DNA of 64,000 nucleotides from Parvularcula lutaonensis (lineage in GTDB: Bacteria > Pseudomonadota > Alphaproteobacteria > Caulobacterales > Parvularculaceae), in the NCBI RefSeq assembly GCF_014651915.1, contig NZ_BMXU01000001.1, forward strand, positions 1,178,001 through 1,242,000, in the 5' to 3' direction. Each line of letters starts with the position of its first letter. The first letter of the stretch is position 1. The notes under the pieces were generated by a model. That model was not told the DNA's origin. It saw only the letters and a program-made list of their open reading frames with translations, and searched no databases. Shown here piece after piece: positions 37,025 through 46,344 of the stretch. The position numbers and the translations under genes were made by a program.

Positions 37025-37812
37025 GAACGCCCTCCTGCAGCTTGGAGAATACGGGTGGCGGAATTCCTCACGGATCGGAGGAACTGGCGCTGCTTGAGGT
37101 AACCGCCGCCTTCGCCAGCGAGGAACGCGCGCCATCTGGAGACATCGCGATAGTAGTACATCTCGAGGCGCGGCATGGCGGTAACGGGCGAGCTGCGCGT
37201 CGCGACGCCAAGCTCCACGCCAAAGGCGATATCGTAGTGTCTGGCGATGGCCGCTTCGACGCGGTCGTCGGTTGCGCCGTAGGGCTGGGCGAAAGACACA
37301 GCATCGATGCCGGTCTTTTCCTTCAGTTCTCTCTTAGACCCTGCCACTTCGTCTTCGAGGTTTTCGTCGCCCAGGGTCGGGAGGTTCGCGTGATGCCGGC
37401 TGTGCGGCGCAAACTCGGTGACACCTTCCTGCAGCCTGCGGACAGTTTCCCAGTCCATCAGCGGTCGCGCGGGATCGTTGGCACCGGACCAGTTTTCCCG
37501 CTCACCGATCACCGCGGTCGGAAGGAAGACAACAGCCGGGAAGTGGTGATCTTCGAGGATCGGGGCCGCGATCTCGGCGTAGTCCTGGAAGCCGTCGTCG
37601 AAGGTGATGAGAAGGGCTTTCTCCGGCAAATTGGCCTCGCCCTTGCGCCAGCGGATGGCATCGGCAACCGTGACCGGACTCCAGCCGAGAGCCGCGATAA
37701 CGCTCATCTGTTCCCGAAAGACCTCGGGCGGCGTGCAGGTGGGTCCGTCTCCATCCGAGATTGAATGGTAGGTGAGGATCGGCAGCCTGTCCTGATCGCC
37801 GGCGCGCGTCAT
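37021..37812 (-). CDS. Polysaccharide deacetylase family protein
   Basis: The 263-residue NodB-fold enzyme shows motif 1 ITFDDGFQDY (catalytic base and metal Asp) and motif 2 HSRHHANL (metal histidines), with PRLEMYYY later. No signal peptide is visible, so it may act on cytoplasmic-side or lipid-linked N-acetyl sugars. It follows the flavoprotein gene by 3 bp and overlaps the methyltransferase by 4 bp, firmly within the operon. Confidence 0.9.
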   Translation of the reverse strand: MTRAGDQDRLPILTYHSISDGDGPTCTPPEVFREQMSVIAALGWSPVTVADAIRWRKGEANLPEKALLITFDDGFQDYAEIAAPILEDHHFPAVVFLPTAVIGERENWSGANDPARPLMDWETVRRLQEGVTEFAPHSRHHANLPTLGDENLEDEVAGSKRELKEKTGIDAVSFAQPYGATDDRVEAAIARHYDIAFGVELGVATRSSPVTAMPRLEMYYYRDVSRWRAFLAGEGGGYLKQRQFLRSVRNSATRILQAAGGRS

Positions 37813-37815
37813 CGG

Positions 37816-39285
37816 TCAGTCCTCGACCACGTGGGTTTCGAAGATCGCCCGGAGTTCCGCCCAGCGTTCTTCATCAAACGAGCCATCCTTGGACAGACAT
37901 TCCACGGCGCCATAGGCCATCGCAAGCGCATGGTGGGTGTTGTCGTGGGCGAACAGGCCCTGGCGACCGAAGGTCAGGACATTGTCGAGGCTTCCGACCC
38001 ATTCGTCGAGCTTGGCGAAATTCTCTTCGAAGGTGCGGTCATAGACCGGATAGGCGAAGGGAAGCCTGCGGGTATGGACCTCGAGGGTCTTGGCCGAGAC
38101 GGGCAGGCCGGCCTTCTCCAGCCAGCCGCGCATCTCTTCTCCGAGCTGTTCGTCGGGCATCGACCAGTATTTCTCATGAGGATCGCACGGCAACTCCGCA
38201 CAGAGAATGGTCTTCCCTTCAGGTTGGCCTTGCGCGTGATAGTTCTTGGGCTCGGACAGGCGCGACATCGGGATATCGCTCTCGGCGAAGTAATGGGCGT
38301 CGTACTCAGTAAACTGATCCGTATCGAGAACGATATAGACTAGGATCATGCCGCGATAGCTGACCGAGTCGGCGGCCTTGCGGACCTCCTCGGGCGCCTT
38401 GTCACCTGCTGCGCGGACGAGAAGCGAAATTGGCAGGGTCGACCAGAGCGTCTCGACGGGTTCTGTCCGTGTCCCCTCTTTCGTTTCAAGGACAATCGAG
38501 GTGACGGTCTTTCCGTCCATCTCCATGCCGACAAAGCGGGTGCCGAATTCGATATCGGCACCGTGGGCAATTGCAGCATCGGCAATGGCGTCGCAGATCT
38601 GGCCGAAACCCTCACGGGGATAGTAGAACTTGCCCGTGGTCGGCGATTTGAGACCCGGCAGTGTGCCGAGGATCTTGCGCATCAACTTGGGAAGTGAACT
38701 GCCCGAGACGCGGCGGTGGGCCAGCGTCGGGGCGAGCTGGTGCGGCTCAAGACCCCAGAGCTTGCGAACATACGGGAAATAGAAGGCATCGGACATGGTG
38801 TTGCCGAGACCACCGCGCAGGACCGTTTCGAAAGTCTCTTCCACGACTTTCGGTGCACGCATCTTCGCCGTCGCCATGTCGAACAGAAGTGCCGATGCGA
38901 AGGCCGGTGGCATGTTCATCACGAGGTCAACCGGCTTCAGCGGGAAGTGAATCCAGCTCCCTTTGAGGCGCATGCGGCCGTGACGTGGGCGGAGCAACAG
39001 ATCCTCACCGAGGAGATCCTTGATGTCGTCGAGGATATCGGCCTCTGCCACCGGGTGGAGGCGGTGGCTGCCGTAATCGACGCGCATGCCCGCGAGCTCG
39101 AAACTCGCCGCGTTACCACCGGGGACGTCGGCGGCCTCATAGAGCTTGACCGCGCCGTAGCCGTGCTTGGCCAGTTTGTAGGCCGCGCCGAGGCCAGCAG
39201 GCCCGCCGCCGAGGATGGTGACGAAGGATGGGGTCTGGTCCGTATGCGTCTCTTGCGGACGGTCGAGAACTTCCGCGTCGCTCAT
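37816..39285 (-). CDS. FAD-dependent amine-oxidase/UDP-galactopyranose-mutase-like protein
   Basis: The 489-residue flavoprotein has the dinucleotide site VTILGGGPAGLGAAYKLAK. The next conserved region is PGGNAASFELAGMRVDYGSH, and a late GRQGLFAHDNTHHALAMAYG closes the FAD site. It belongs to the NAD(P)-binding amine-oxidase/UGM-like group often found in glycan clusters, where members isomerise or oxidise nucleotide or lipid-linked sugars. The exact reaction is unknown. The start at 39285 lies in an ATGA overlap with the upstream gene. A second, divergent member of the group lies at 57230. Confidence 0.84.
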   Translation of the reverse strand: MSDAEVLDRPQETHTDQTPSFVTILGGGPAGLGAAYKLAKHGYGAVKLYEAADVPGGNAASFELAGMRVDYGSHRLHPVAEADILDDIKDLLGEDLLLRPRHGRMRLKGSWIHFPLKPVDLVMNMPPAFASALLFDMATAKMRAPKVVEETFETVLRGGLGNTMSDAFYFPYVRKLWGLEPHQLAPTLAHRRVSGSSLPKLMRKILGTLPGLKSPTTGKFYYPREGFGQICDAIADAAIAHGADIEFGTRFVGMEMDGKTVTSIVLETKEGTRTEPVETLWSTLPISLLVRAAGDKAPEEVRKAADSVSYRGMILVYIVLDTDQFTEYDAHYFAESDIPMSRLSEPKNYHAQGQPEGKTILCAELPCDPHEKYWSMPDEQLGEEMRGWLEKAGLPVSAKTLEVHTRRLPFAYPVYDRTFEENFAKLDEWVGSLDNVLTFGRQGLFAHDNTHHALAMAYGAVECLSKDGSFDEERWAELRAIFETHVVED

Positions 39286-40235
39286 GACGTCTCCGATATC
39301 GCTGCGGCCTTTCGCGGGCCGATGAACTGGATGGCGAGACCGAAGAGGCCGCCGCCGATGAGGATGGTCTGCCAGACGAAACCGGTCGCCACGACCTCCG
39401 GGGCCGTGACGCCGAGGGCGGCGAAGAAGGTGGCAAGGCTCGTCTCGCGCACGCCCAGGCCGCCGATGGAAATCGGCAATGTCGCGACCAGCTTGGCGAG
39501 GGGCCAGGCGAAGAGCCACAGAAGCGGGTCGGACGGGCCGCCCATCGATTGGCTGAGGGCCGCGTTGAGAAGTGCGAAGCCGCTCTGCACGGCGACGGAG
39601 AGCCCGATGCAGGTGAGGAGCGCTCCCTTGTCAGCGGCCGCGGCCTCGAAAGCATTCGCGAGGGAGGCGCCGATCTTCTCCGCTTTCGTTCCTGCACTGA
39701 ACGTACGGAGGAGCCCCGCAAGTCTTCCGAGGTTTGCAATAACAATGACCGCTGCGATGATCGCGATCACTGATGCCGCGGTGAGGTAGCGGCCATAGGC
39801 TGCGCCTTCTGATCCGAGGACCGCCGCGGTGGCGGAAGCGATGAGGAGCAAGGCGCCGACGTCGATCAGGCGGTCGGCGACGGAGCCGACGACCACCCTG
39901 CCCTTATGCGCGTCGCTGCCCATAAGGAGGCCCGCGCGAACGACATCGCCTCCAGCGACGCCAGGCAGACCGAGATTTGCAGCGAGGCCTGCGAAATGCG
40001 CCTTCAGCACGGTGATGAATTGGGAGGCCGTGCCCGTCATCAGTGCCCATTTGAAGGCGGCAACGCCGTGACCCGTGAGAAAGAGAGCCAGCACCACGAA
40101 CCAGACAAGCGGGTTGGTGCGGGAGATGTCAGCCCAAACTGCGGCGGGATCGACAAACTGGAAAACGAGCAGCAGTGCGGCGGCAGTGACCGCCAGCTTG
40201 ATGGCCCAGGCCCATTTTCCGATCAGTTTGCCCAT
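39282..40235 (-). CDS. UPF0104/LPG-synthase transmembrane-domain flippase-like protein
   Basis: The 317-residue inner-membrane protein has about eight segments. It carries the family stretch LKAHFAGLAANLGLPGVAGGDVVRAG and VADRLIDVGALLL, as in the transmembrane part of MprF and in the UPF0104 family. Such proteins are thought to flip lipids or polyprenyl-linked substrates. It ends in an ATGA overlap with the flavoprotein gene and starts 30 bp after the GT2 gene. GGAGG lies immediately before the ATG, which is unusually close. Confidence 0.85.
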   Translation of the reverse strand: MGKLIGKWAWAIKLAVTAAALLLVFQFVDPAAVWADISRTNPLVWFVVLALFLTGHGVAAFKWALMTGTASQFITVLKAHFAGLAANLGLPGVAGGDVVRAGLLMGSDAHKGRVVVGSVADRLIDVGALLLIASATAAVLGSEGAAYGRYLTAASVIAIIAAVIVIANLGRLAGLLRTFSAGTKAEKIGASLANAFEAAAADKGALLTCIGLSVAVQSGFALLNAALSQSMGGPSDPLLWLFAWPLAKLVATLPISIGGLGVRETSLATFFAALGVTAPEVVATGFVWQTILIGGGLFGLAIQFIGPRKAAAISETS

Positions 40236-40265
40236 CCTCCTTCAATCCCTCGCAAAACGAACCGC

Positions 40266-41219
40266 CTACGGACGGAGATGAAGGCGCGAAATCATGTCGG
40301 CCAGCAACCCGAACGACCAGATCATCAACGCGGCCAGAAATGCGAAGACGGCTGTTTCCGACAGGTTCCACTGGGTAATGTCGTAGGCAAGCTTGACGAG
40401 GCCGAGGAAGAAGAGAGCAGCGCCCAATGGCATGAAAACCCTCAGTGGACTGAAAAGAGTAACAATCCGCACAACGAGCATCATGAAGCGGAAGAAGTCA
40501 GTCGGCCTGATCTTCGAATGCCCAACACGACGGCCATATTCGATGGGCGTGTACACCACCTTGTGGCCTGATCCGAACATGCAGAGCGTGATCGTCGTCG
40601 TGAAGCTGAAACCATCCGGCAGCAGGTCGAGGAACTTCTCGAGGCTCTCGCGGCGGAAAACCCTGAGGCCGGAATTGAGATCGTTGATCTTGTGTCCGGC
40701 AAGAAGGTTCGCCGTCTTGTTGAGGAGCCACTTGGCAGGCTTGCGCACCAGCGGAACATTGGACATCGCCTTGCCCCGGTCGCCGACGACCATATCGACA
40801 CTACGTGCCATTTCGAGCATGCGAGGGATGTCCTCGGACGGATAAGTACCATCCGCATCGGTGATCGCGACGAATTTCGATCTCGTGTTGCGGATACCGG
40901 TCTTCAGGGCGTGGCCGTAGCCACGATTCTCCGGGCACCGATAGACATTCGCGCCAAGTTTTTCGAGGATTTCGGCGCTGCCGTCCGTCGAGCCGTCATC
41001 GACCCAGATGACTTCGGCGTCGATCCCGCTTTCGCGGATCATCTTGTCCATACGCTCGACGGCTTCCTCGATCGCTCCCGCCTCGTTGTAGACAGGGACT
41101 ACGATCATCAGCTCCGGCTCAGGTCGCTCATCCGTCCCGGCAGTCGCCGGCTGTTCATGCTCGGCACTTGCAGTTCCATCCATGGCGGGACCCTGATCCA
41201 CGTCCTTGTCGTCGTACAT
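40266..41219 (-). CDS. Glycosyltransferase family 2, polyprenyl-phosphate hexosyltransferase type
   Basis: The 317-residue GT-A enzyme has a disordered N-terminus (about 35 residues). Then come LMIVVPVYNEAGAIEEAV, WVDDGSTDGS, the DxD-like TDADGTYPSED, and two C-terminal membrane segments, the layout of dolichol/undecaprenyl-phosphate mannosyl- or glucosyltransferases. It could supply lipid-linked sugar for the GT39-like enzymes nearby. The start MYDDKD at 41219 is favoured by GGGGA upstream; an ATG at 41261 would add 14 residues. It is probably the first gene of the operon running to 31305. Confidence 0.88.
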   Translation of the reverse strand: MYDDKDVDQGPAMDGTASAEHEQPATAGTDERPEPELMIVVPVYNEAGAIEEAVERMDKMIRESGIDAEVIWVDDGSTDGSAEILEKLGANVYRCPENRGYGHALKTGIRNTRSKFVAITDADGTYPSEDIPRMLEMARSVDMVVGDRGKAMSNVPLVRKPAKWLLNKTANLLAGHKINDLNSGLRVFRRESLEKFLDLLPDGFSFTTTITLCMFGSGHKVVYTPIEYGRRVGHSKIRPTDFFRFMMLVVRIVTLFSPLRVFMPLGAALFFLGLVKLAYDITQWNLSETAVFAFLAALMIWSFGLLADMISRLHLRP

Positions 41220-41404
41220 ATTTCGATGTTCCCCAATCGAGAGCCCCGGCGCCGGGTCCATGACCCGTCAGCTCTGGAGCCTCTTCCTGCTCGCGCTGCC
41301 TGTCCTCAGCACTTTACTTCAATAGCATTAACCAGAACCTTCGAGAACCGGGCGTTTGCAGCGCAGCAATTGATCCGCGAATGAAAGCTCGACGCCTCGC
41401 CGCA

Positions 41405-42358
41405 TCACCGTTCTTCATCCGAACAGCCGACAGCACGGAAGTACTCGATAGTCTTCGGAAGACCGGTTTCGAGCTTCGTTGTCGGGGACCATTTCAGGTG
41501 CTCGCGCGCAAGCTCGATCTCCGGTTTGCGGCGATGCGGATCGTCCTGGGGCTGGGGCTTGTAGATGATTTCCGACTTCGTGCCCGTCAGCTCGACGACC
41601 CGCTCGGCGAGATCCCTGATCTGCAGCTCCTCGGGGTTGCCGAGGTTGATCGGCCCGGTGATCTCCTTCGGTGTCTGCATCATCCTGATGAGACCGTCCA
41701 CGAGATCGTCCACGTAGCAAAAGCTCCGGGTCTGGCTGCCATCGCCGAAGATGGTGATCGGCTCGCCGCGGATCGCCTGGCAGATGAAATTGGAAACCAC
41801 GCGACCGTCATTGGAGCGCATACGGGGGCCATAGGTGTTGAATATCCTGATGACCTTGATGTCGACATCGTGCTGGCGGTGGTAATCGAAGAACAGCGTC
41901 TCGGCGCAGCGCTTGCCCTCATCATAGCAGGCACGCGGACCGATAGGGTTGACGTTGCCCCAATAATCCTCCGGCTGCGGATGGACGAGCGGGCTGCCAT
42001 AGACCTCGCTGGTCGAGGCCTGGAGGATCGGGATCTTGAGGCGCTTGGCGAGGCCAAGCATGTTGATCGCACCCATGACGGACGTCTTCGTCGTCTGCAC
42101 GGGATCGAACTGGTAGTGCACCGGGCTCGCCGGGCAGGCGAGATTGTAGATCTCGTCCACCTCCACATAGAGGGGAAAGGTGACATCGTGGCGCATCGCC
42201 TCGAACGCCGGATTGCCGAGAAGGCCCGCGATATTCCGCCGGCGCCCTGTGAAGTAGTTATCGACGCAAAGGACCTCATGCCCTTGCTCGAGAAGTCTCT
42301 CGCAGAGGTGGGAGCCAATAAAGCCCGCACCACCGGTTACCAGGATCCGTTTCGGCAT
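41405..42358 (-). CDS. UDP-glucuronate decarboxylase (UDP-xylose synthase)
   Basis: The 317-residue short-chain dehydrogenase has NAD site [18 protein letters not shown], the UXS-specific [14 protein letters not shown], catalytic YDEGK (Tyr-x3-Lys), and the [10 protein letters not shown] segment. It converts UDP-glucuronate to UDP-xylose. This is a strong match to the UXS group rather than to ArnA-type decarboxylases. The gap of 185 bp before the GT2 gene suggests it may be a separate unit. It is divergent from the PhyH-Rieske gene across a 419-bp region. Confidence 0.93.
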   Translation of the reverse strand: MPKRILVTGGAGFIGSHLCERLLEQGHEVLCVDNYFTGRRRNIAGLLGNPAFEAMRHDVTFPLYVEVDEIYNLACPASPVHYQFDPVQTTKTSVMGAINMLGLAKRLKIPILQASTSEVYGSPLVHPQPEDYWGNVNPIGPRACYDEGKRCAETLFFDYHRQHDVDIKVIRIFNTYGPRMRSNDGRVVSNFICQAIRGEPITIFGDGSQTRSFCYVDDLVDGLIRMMQTPKEITGPINLGNPEELQIRDLAERVVELTGTKSEIIYKPQPQDDPHRRKPEIELAREHLKWSPTTKLETGLPKTIEYFRAVGCSDEER

Positions 42359-42777
42359 AGCCGTTCCCCGCCTGTCCTACGCACTGTCACTTCCCCGCAT
42401 GGTTGCAAGAAAGAGGCTACCGACGGACGGCGGCATGAGTCCGGCTGGATTGACTTGGCTGGTTCGCGCTCTGCCCAAGCACAAACATCCGCGATCCCGC
42501 TCAAAATACGCCGCTTTCCCAAATGGGAAGCGATATTCCCCTCTCCCGCGCGGCTTCTCCTTAGAGGAGCTATCCCCACGAGTCCGAACACTTAGTCACA
42601 CCGGGCTCGGAACTCCTAGAGCGAAACTGCCACTTTTTTGCAGTTGCACTGTTCCAGAGCGGGAAGCTTTGAGGATCCTCAAGACTTTTGCGCCCATCGA
42701 TGCGTAACAACTGCGTTTGACCCGTTCCTTGCAGGGTGGGACAATGAAGATCTTCGGGATCAGGGGAACCGAACGTC
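42359..42777. promoter_or_regulatory. Divergent intergenic region with a palindromic element
   Basis: This 419-bp gap between UDP-xylose synthase and the PhyH-Rieske gene has no credible gene. It contains an imperfect palindrome at 42512-42532 (CGCTTTCCC, AAAT, GGGAAGCG; one extra T in the left arm). A small hairpin near 42625-42650 (AACTGC, poly-T loop, GCAGTT) also lies here. Both could be operators or regulatory structures for the divergent promoters, but no promoter boxes can be assigned with confidence. Confidence 0.35.
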
Positions 42778-44064
42778 ATGATTCGAGACATCGCGATCGA
42801 CAACGACAACCCGTCGGTGCCGCGGGGCACGGCCGACGGGGCACTGCAGGGCACGGTCTACGTGCTGCGCAACGGACTCGGCGCGTTCGGGCTGCTCGAT
42901 CCGCTGATCGAGGCGAGCCTGCGCGGTATCCGCAAGTCCGCTGGTGACGAGGTTGCCGATAACTGCGTGCGGGAGGGGTTCGAGCAGATCCACAAATGGG
43001 TCTCGCCGGGGCACATTCCTGAGGTGGCCGAGGCGGTCTACCGAGAAATCCAGCCCCTCGCCCCGAGCATCCTGACGAGCTACATCCGCCAGGCCTTTCC
43101 GGACAAGGAGCATCTTTACTACGAAGAAGTGCCGAATGTCCGCTTCCATATCCCTTATGATCTCGCGAAGGCTCATCAGGACGAGTACAAATCGTTCTCG
43201 AAGAACCGTGGCGAAGGCAAGATCACCGCTCACGGTCCGCACCGGGACAGCTGGCTCGATTGCCCGTCCAATGGCGTGAACCTCTGGTTCGCCATTGGCC
43301 CGGTGAAGAAGGGCAACGGCCTGACGATCTATACCGGTGATTACGGCGGTGACTTCCGCTACAAGAACTCAGGCGACATCGCCGAGGGAGAAAGCCTGCA
43401 CGAGCCATCGACCTTCGATCTTGCGCCGGGGGATGGCATCCTTTTCCACACCGATCATGTCCATGGCTCGGAACTCAACCGGACCGACGAGACGCGATTC
43501 GTGATCTCCTTCCGCCTGAGCTTCGACAAGCCGCATTTCCCGAACAGGCATTTCCACCGCTATGTCCGGGCCGACCTCGTGAACAGCCCGTTGAAGGCGT
43601 TCGCCGCAGCGCCTGCGATGATGCAGCCCAGCTACCCGCGCAGCCTCGTGACGCGCATCAGGGAGAAGCTGACGGGCCTGCCTGCTGACGCGCCCGCGCG
43701 GGAGCCGGAGGTCATTGGCCGGGAGCAGGACGGCAAGCTGGTCGTTCCGCTATCGGACGTTCCTGTGGGTGCAGTCCGCGGCATCAGCCCTGCGCTCTGT
43801 GTCGCGCGCGTGTCTGAGACAGACGTCGTTGCCGTCTCGCGGCGCTGTCCCCATGCCGGCGGCGATCTCGCCAATGGCTGGGCGAAGGACGGTCAGGTAG
43901 TCTGCCCGTGGCACAACCTTCCCTTTGACGCGAAGACAGGCAGGTCGCCGTGCCAGACCCTGCCCGCGCTGATCCGTGTCCATGCAGAGATCGTCGGCGA
44001 GCAAATCGTGGTGAACCCCACGCAGCGCCTGAAGGATACCGTTCAGGAACTGGAGGGCGCCTGA
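42778..44064 (+). CDS. Phytanoyl-CoA dioxygenase-like enzyme fused to a C-terminal Rieske domain
   Basis: The 428-residue protein joins two domains. Residues about 1-265 form a PhyH-type Fe(II)/2-oxoglutarate dioxygenase with the iron ligands His155 and Asp157 (HRDSW) and a distal histidine in HTDHVHG (229). Arg240 or Arg235 is in place to bind 2-oxoglutarate. Residues about 310-410 form a Rieske-type 2Fe-2S domain with CPH (357-359) and CPWH (376-379), the normal spacing. Such a fusion is unusual because PhyH enzymes do not need an electron-transfer cluster. Its location suggests hydroxylation of a sugar, lipid or aminosugar. It converges on the GT2 gene with 2 bp between stops. Confidence 0.88.
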   Translation: MIRDIAIDNDNPSVPRGTADGALQGTVYVLRNGLGAFGLLDPLIEASLRGIRKSAGDEVADNCVREGFEQIHKWVSPGHIPEVAEAVYREIQPLAPSILTSYIRQAFPDKEHLYYEEVPNVRFHIPYDLAKAHQDEYKSFSKNRGEGKITAHGPHRDSWLDCPSNGVNLWFAIGPVKKGNGLTIYTGDYGGDFRYKNSGDIAEGESLHEPSTFDLAPGDGILFHTDHVHGSELNRTDETRFVISFRLSFDKPHFPNRHFHRYVRADLVNSPLKAFAAAPAMMQPSYPRSLVTRIREKLTGLPADAPAREPEVIGREQDGKLVVPLSDVPVGAVRGISPALCVARVSETDVVAVSRRCPHAGGDLANGWAKDGQVVCPWHNLPFDAKTGRSPCQTLPALIRVHAEIVGEQIVVNPTQRLKDTVQELEGA

Positions 44065-44066
44065 GG

Positions 44067-45038
44067 CTACTCGGCGGCTTTCCGGTCTTCTTCCTCCTCG
44101 AAATTGAGGAGCCGCTGGATTGCAACCCGGCGGCCATAGCGGGTCTGCTGGTAGATCCGGCCGACATACTCACCGATGATCCCCATAAAGACGGCCTGGA
44201 TTCCTGAGAAAAAGAAGAGCGCCGTGATGACCGTGGTGATCCCGCGTCCGGCAACAGGCCCCTGGATCAGGTAAAGCACGATCTGCAACAGGCCGAAGAG
44301 GATGCTGATGCCCGCGATCACGAAGCCCAGGATCATGATCAGCCGCAGCGGCAGACGCGAGAAGCTGAACGTCATGTCGTAGGCGGTTCGGAACAGCTTC
44401 GTCAGTGTAAAGCTCGTCTTCCCCCATTCCCGGGCGCGCCATTCATAGTCGATGATGTAGGGCTTGTAGCCAAGCTCCGCGAGCATGCCGCGCGGGAAAG
44501 GCGCAGCGTCGGGGATCGACAGCAGCTCATCCACGAGGCGGCGGTCTGCGAGCTGGTATTCTCCGACGCCCGGTTCCATCGTCTGGTCGGCGATCTGCGA
44601 CATCAGCTTGTAGAAGCGGAGCCGCAGCCATTGCATGATTTTCGGCTCCTGACGCTGCAGGCGACGCCCGGCGACCAGCAGCCAGCCTTCCTCCCACTTC
44701 TTGAGCATGTCGACCATCAGCTCGGGCGGGTCCTGCAGGTCTGACGGCACCATCAGGAAGACGGCATCGCCCTTGGTGTAGTGGAGCGCGTTGAAGCTCG
44801 ATGCGAAGACACCGACATTCCGGGCATTGAAGACAACCTTGAACCGCTTGTCCTTCTCCGCAATCTCTTCGAGATATCGAGCGCTATCGTCCGTTGACGC
44901 ATTATCGACGAGAATGACCTCTACCTCGTAGGGCGCGAATGCTTCATTCGCCAGGATGGTCGACATCTCCTCGTAGTAGCGCCGCAGCCCTTCGCCCTCA
45001 TTGTAGACGGGCGAGATGATGGAGATCGTCTTTTTCAC
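44067..45038 (-). CDS. Glycosyltransferase family 2 with two C-terminal membrane segments
   Basis: The 323-residue GT-A enzyme starts (GTG, in a GTGA overlap with the upstream stop) SIISPVYNEGEGLRRYY. It has LVDNASTDDSA and SDLQDPPELM (donor/metal site), with a QxxRW-like region replaced by EWGKTSF. Two membrane helices (about 225-290) and a charged tail follow, which is the polyprenyl-phosphate sugar transferase layout (GtrB/DPM1-like). With the GtrA-like protein at 51018 it could form a GtrA/GtrB pair. It is the last gene of the 44067-47196 operon. Confidence 0.88.
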   Translation of the reverse strand: MKKTISIISPVYNEGEGLRRYYEEMSTILANEAFAPYEVEVILVDNASTDDSARYLEEIAEKDKRFKVVFNARNVGVFASSFNALHYTKGDAVFLMVPSDLQDPPELMVDMLKKWEEGWLLVAGRRLQRQEPKIMQWLRLRFYKLMSQIADQTMEPGVGEYQLADRRLVDELLSIPDAAPFPRGMLAELGYKPYIIDYEWRAREWGKTSFTLTKLFRTAYDMTFSFSRLPLRLIMILGFVIAGISILFGLLQIVLYLIQGPVAGRGITTVITALFFFSGIQAVFMGIIGEYVGRIYQQTRYGRRVAIQRLLNFEEEEDRKAAE

Positions 45039-46303
45039 GACCTGCTCTCCGGAGCAATGGTGACCGTCTTGATCTCCGGCAGTGGACGGATGACGTCGAT
45101 CGGATAGTCGATCAGTGTTCCGATGATACGCGATAGCTCGTCGAAGATGTTCCAGGCGAAGACGACCGAGACATCCGGCGCATCGTCACGCATGGCGTCA
45201 GGTGGCCTGATCTTTATGGCGGCACCGGGAATGAAACGTCCCTGCTTGAAGGGGCTTGCATCGCAGCAATAGTCGAGATCGTCTCCGGTGAGTCCGACAT
45301 AATTCGCAAGCACCGTCGCCTTGGACGCTGCGGCATAGCCAGCGATCTTTCGGCCAGCCTTCTTGTGCTTATCAATCAGGGAACGGAGCTCCTTTCGCCA
45401 CTTGGCGAGCCGGTCGGAAAGCGCGTGCCAAGCGGCCTCACTCTCGACGGGTTCCTCTTTCTGGAGCCAGACGCTGAGATCGCTCGCTTCCTGTGCAGCG
45501 GAGGCGTGCCGCAGGATGACGCGCAGGCTGCCGCCATGGGTCGTCTGCGGATCGATAGCAGCAACGACCATACCGTTGCGCTTCGCCCATTCATGGAGCG
45601 GGCGGACACCCAGATAGCCGTAATGCTCATGGTAGATCGTATCGACGAACATGCGGTCGATGACATGAAGGACGTGGGGGAACTCAAAGCACAGGAAGCC
45701 ATCCTCGGCGATCAGGGCCTTGCCGGCCTTGAGAAACCCGTCCGTATCGGGAACGTGCGCGAGGACGTTGTTGCCGATCACGCAGGCCGCAGGGCCGTAT
45801 TCGGCCTTTGCCTTTTCCGCCGACTCCGCGCCGAAGAAAGCATTCATGGTGCGCAGGCCCTTGTCGTTGGCGATCTGCGCGACATTACCCGACGGCTCGA
45901 TGCCGAGGATGTCGAGACCCTCGTCCTTCAGGGCCTGAAGGAAGGCGCCATCGTTCGAACCGACTTCGACCGCCAGCGCGCCCTCCCTGACGCCGTATTT
46001 TTCGCGCACGTCGCGGGCATAGTTGCGGCAGTGGTCGAGCCACGTGGACGATGCGCTCGAGACATAGGCGTAATCGTCGTGAAAATGGGCATCCGCCGGG
46101 AGGTCATGGGTGAGCTGCACATAGCGGCAGCTCTCGCAGGCAGCGACAGCGAGCGGGAAACGCGCTGCGTTCTCCGCATCTTCTGCAGTCTTGGGAAGCT
46201 GGTTGGAAATCGGCTGGTGGCCAAGCGACAGCAATGTGTCACCCAGCTTCCCGCCGCACATGCGGCAGGTCTCGACCCTGACGGCACCTTGATCCTTCGT
46301 CAT
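45035..46303 (-). CDS. Sugar C-methyltransferase with N-terminal zinc-binding domain
   Basis: The 422-residue protein has an N-terminal zinc site (CRMCGG near 13-18 and CESCRY near 55). A SAM-binding core follows with ALAVEVGSNDGAFLQAL and FCFEFPHVL. The C-terminal domain is typical of the NDP-hexose C-methyltransferase group (TylC3/NovU-like; KIAGYAAASKATVLANY). These enzymes add a methyl branch to C-3 or C-5 of 4-keto-6-deoxy sugars. With RfbF and RfbG nearby, a CDP-4-keto-6-deoxyhexose is the likely substrate (inference). It overlaps the next gene by 4 bp. Confidence 0.88.
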   Translation of the reverse strand: MTKDQGAVRVETCRMCGGKLGDTLLSLGHQPISNQLPKTAEDAENAARFPLAVAACESCRYVQLTHDLPADAHFHDDYAYVSSASSTWLDHCRNYARDVREKYGVREGALAVEVGSNDGAFLQALKDEGLDILGIEPSGNVAQIANDKGLRTMNAFFGAESAEKAKAEYGPAACVIGNNVLAHVPDTDGFLKAGKALIAEDGFLCFEFPHVLHVIDRMFVDTIYHEHYGYLGVRPLHEWAKRNGMVVAAIDPQTTHGGSLRVILRHASAAQEASDLSVWLQKEEPVESEAAWHALSDRLAKWRKELRSLIDKHKKAGRKIAGYAAASKATVLANYVGLTGDDLDYCCDASPFKQGRFIPGAAIKIRPPDAMRDDAPDVSVVFAWNIFDELSRIIGTLIDYPIDVIRPLPEIKTVTIAPESRS

Positions 46304-46344
46304 CGTTCCCCTCTACGATGTCCGCGAGCAAAGTTTCGCTGACT

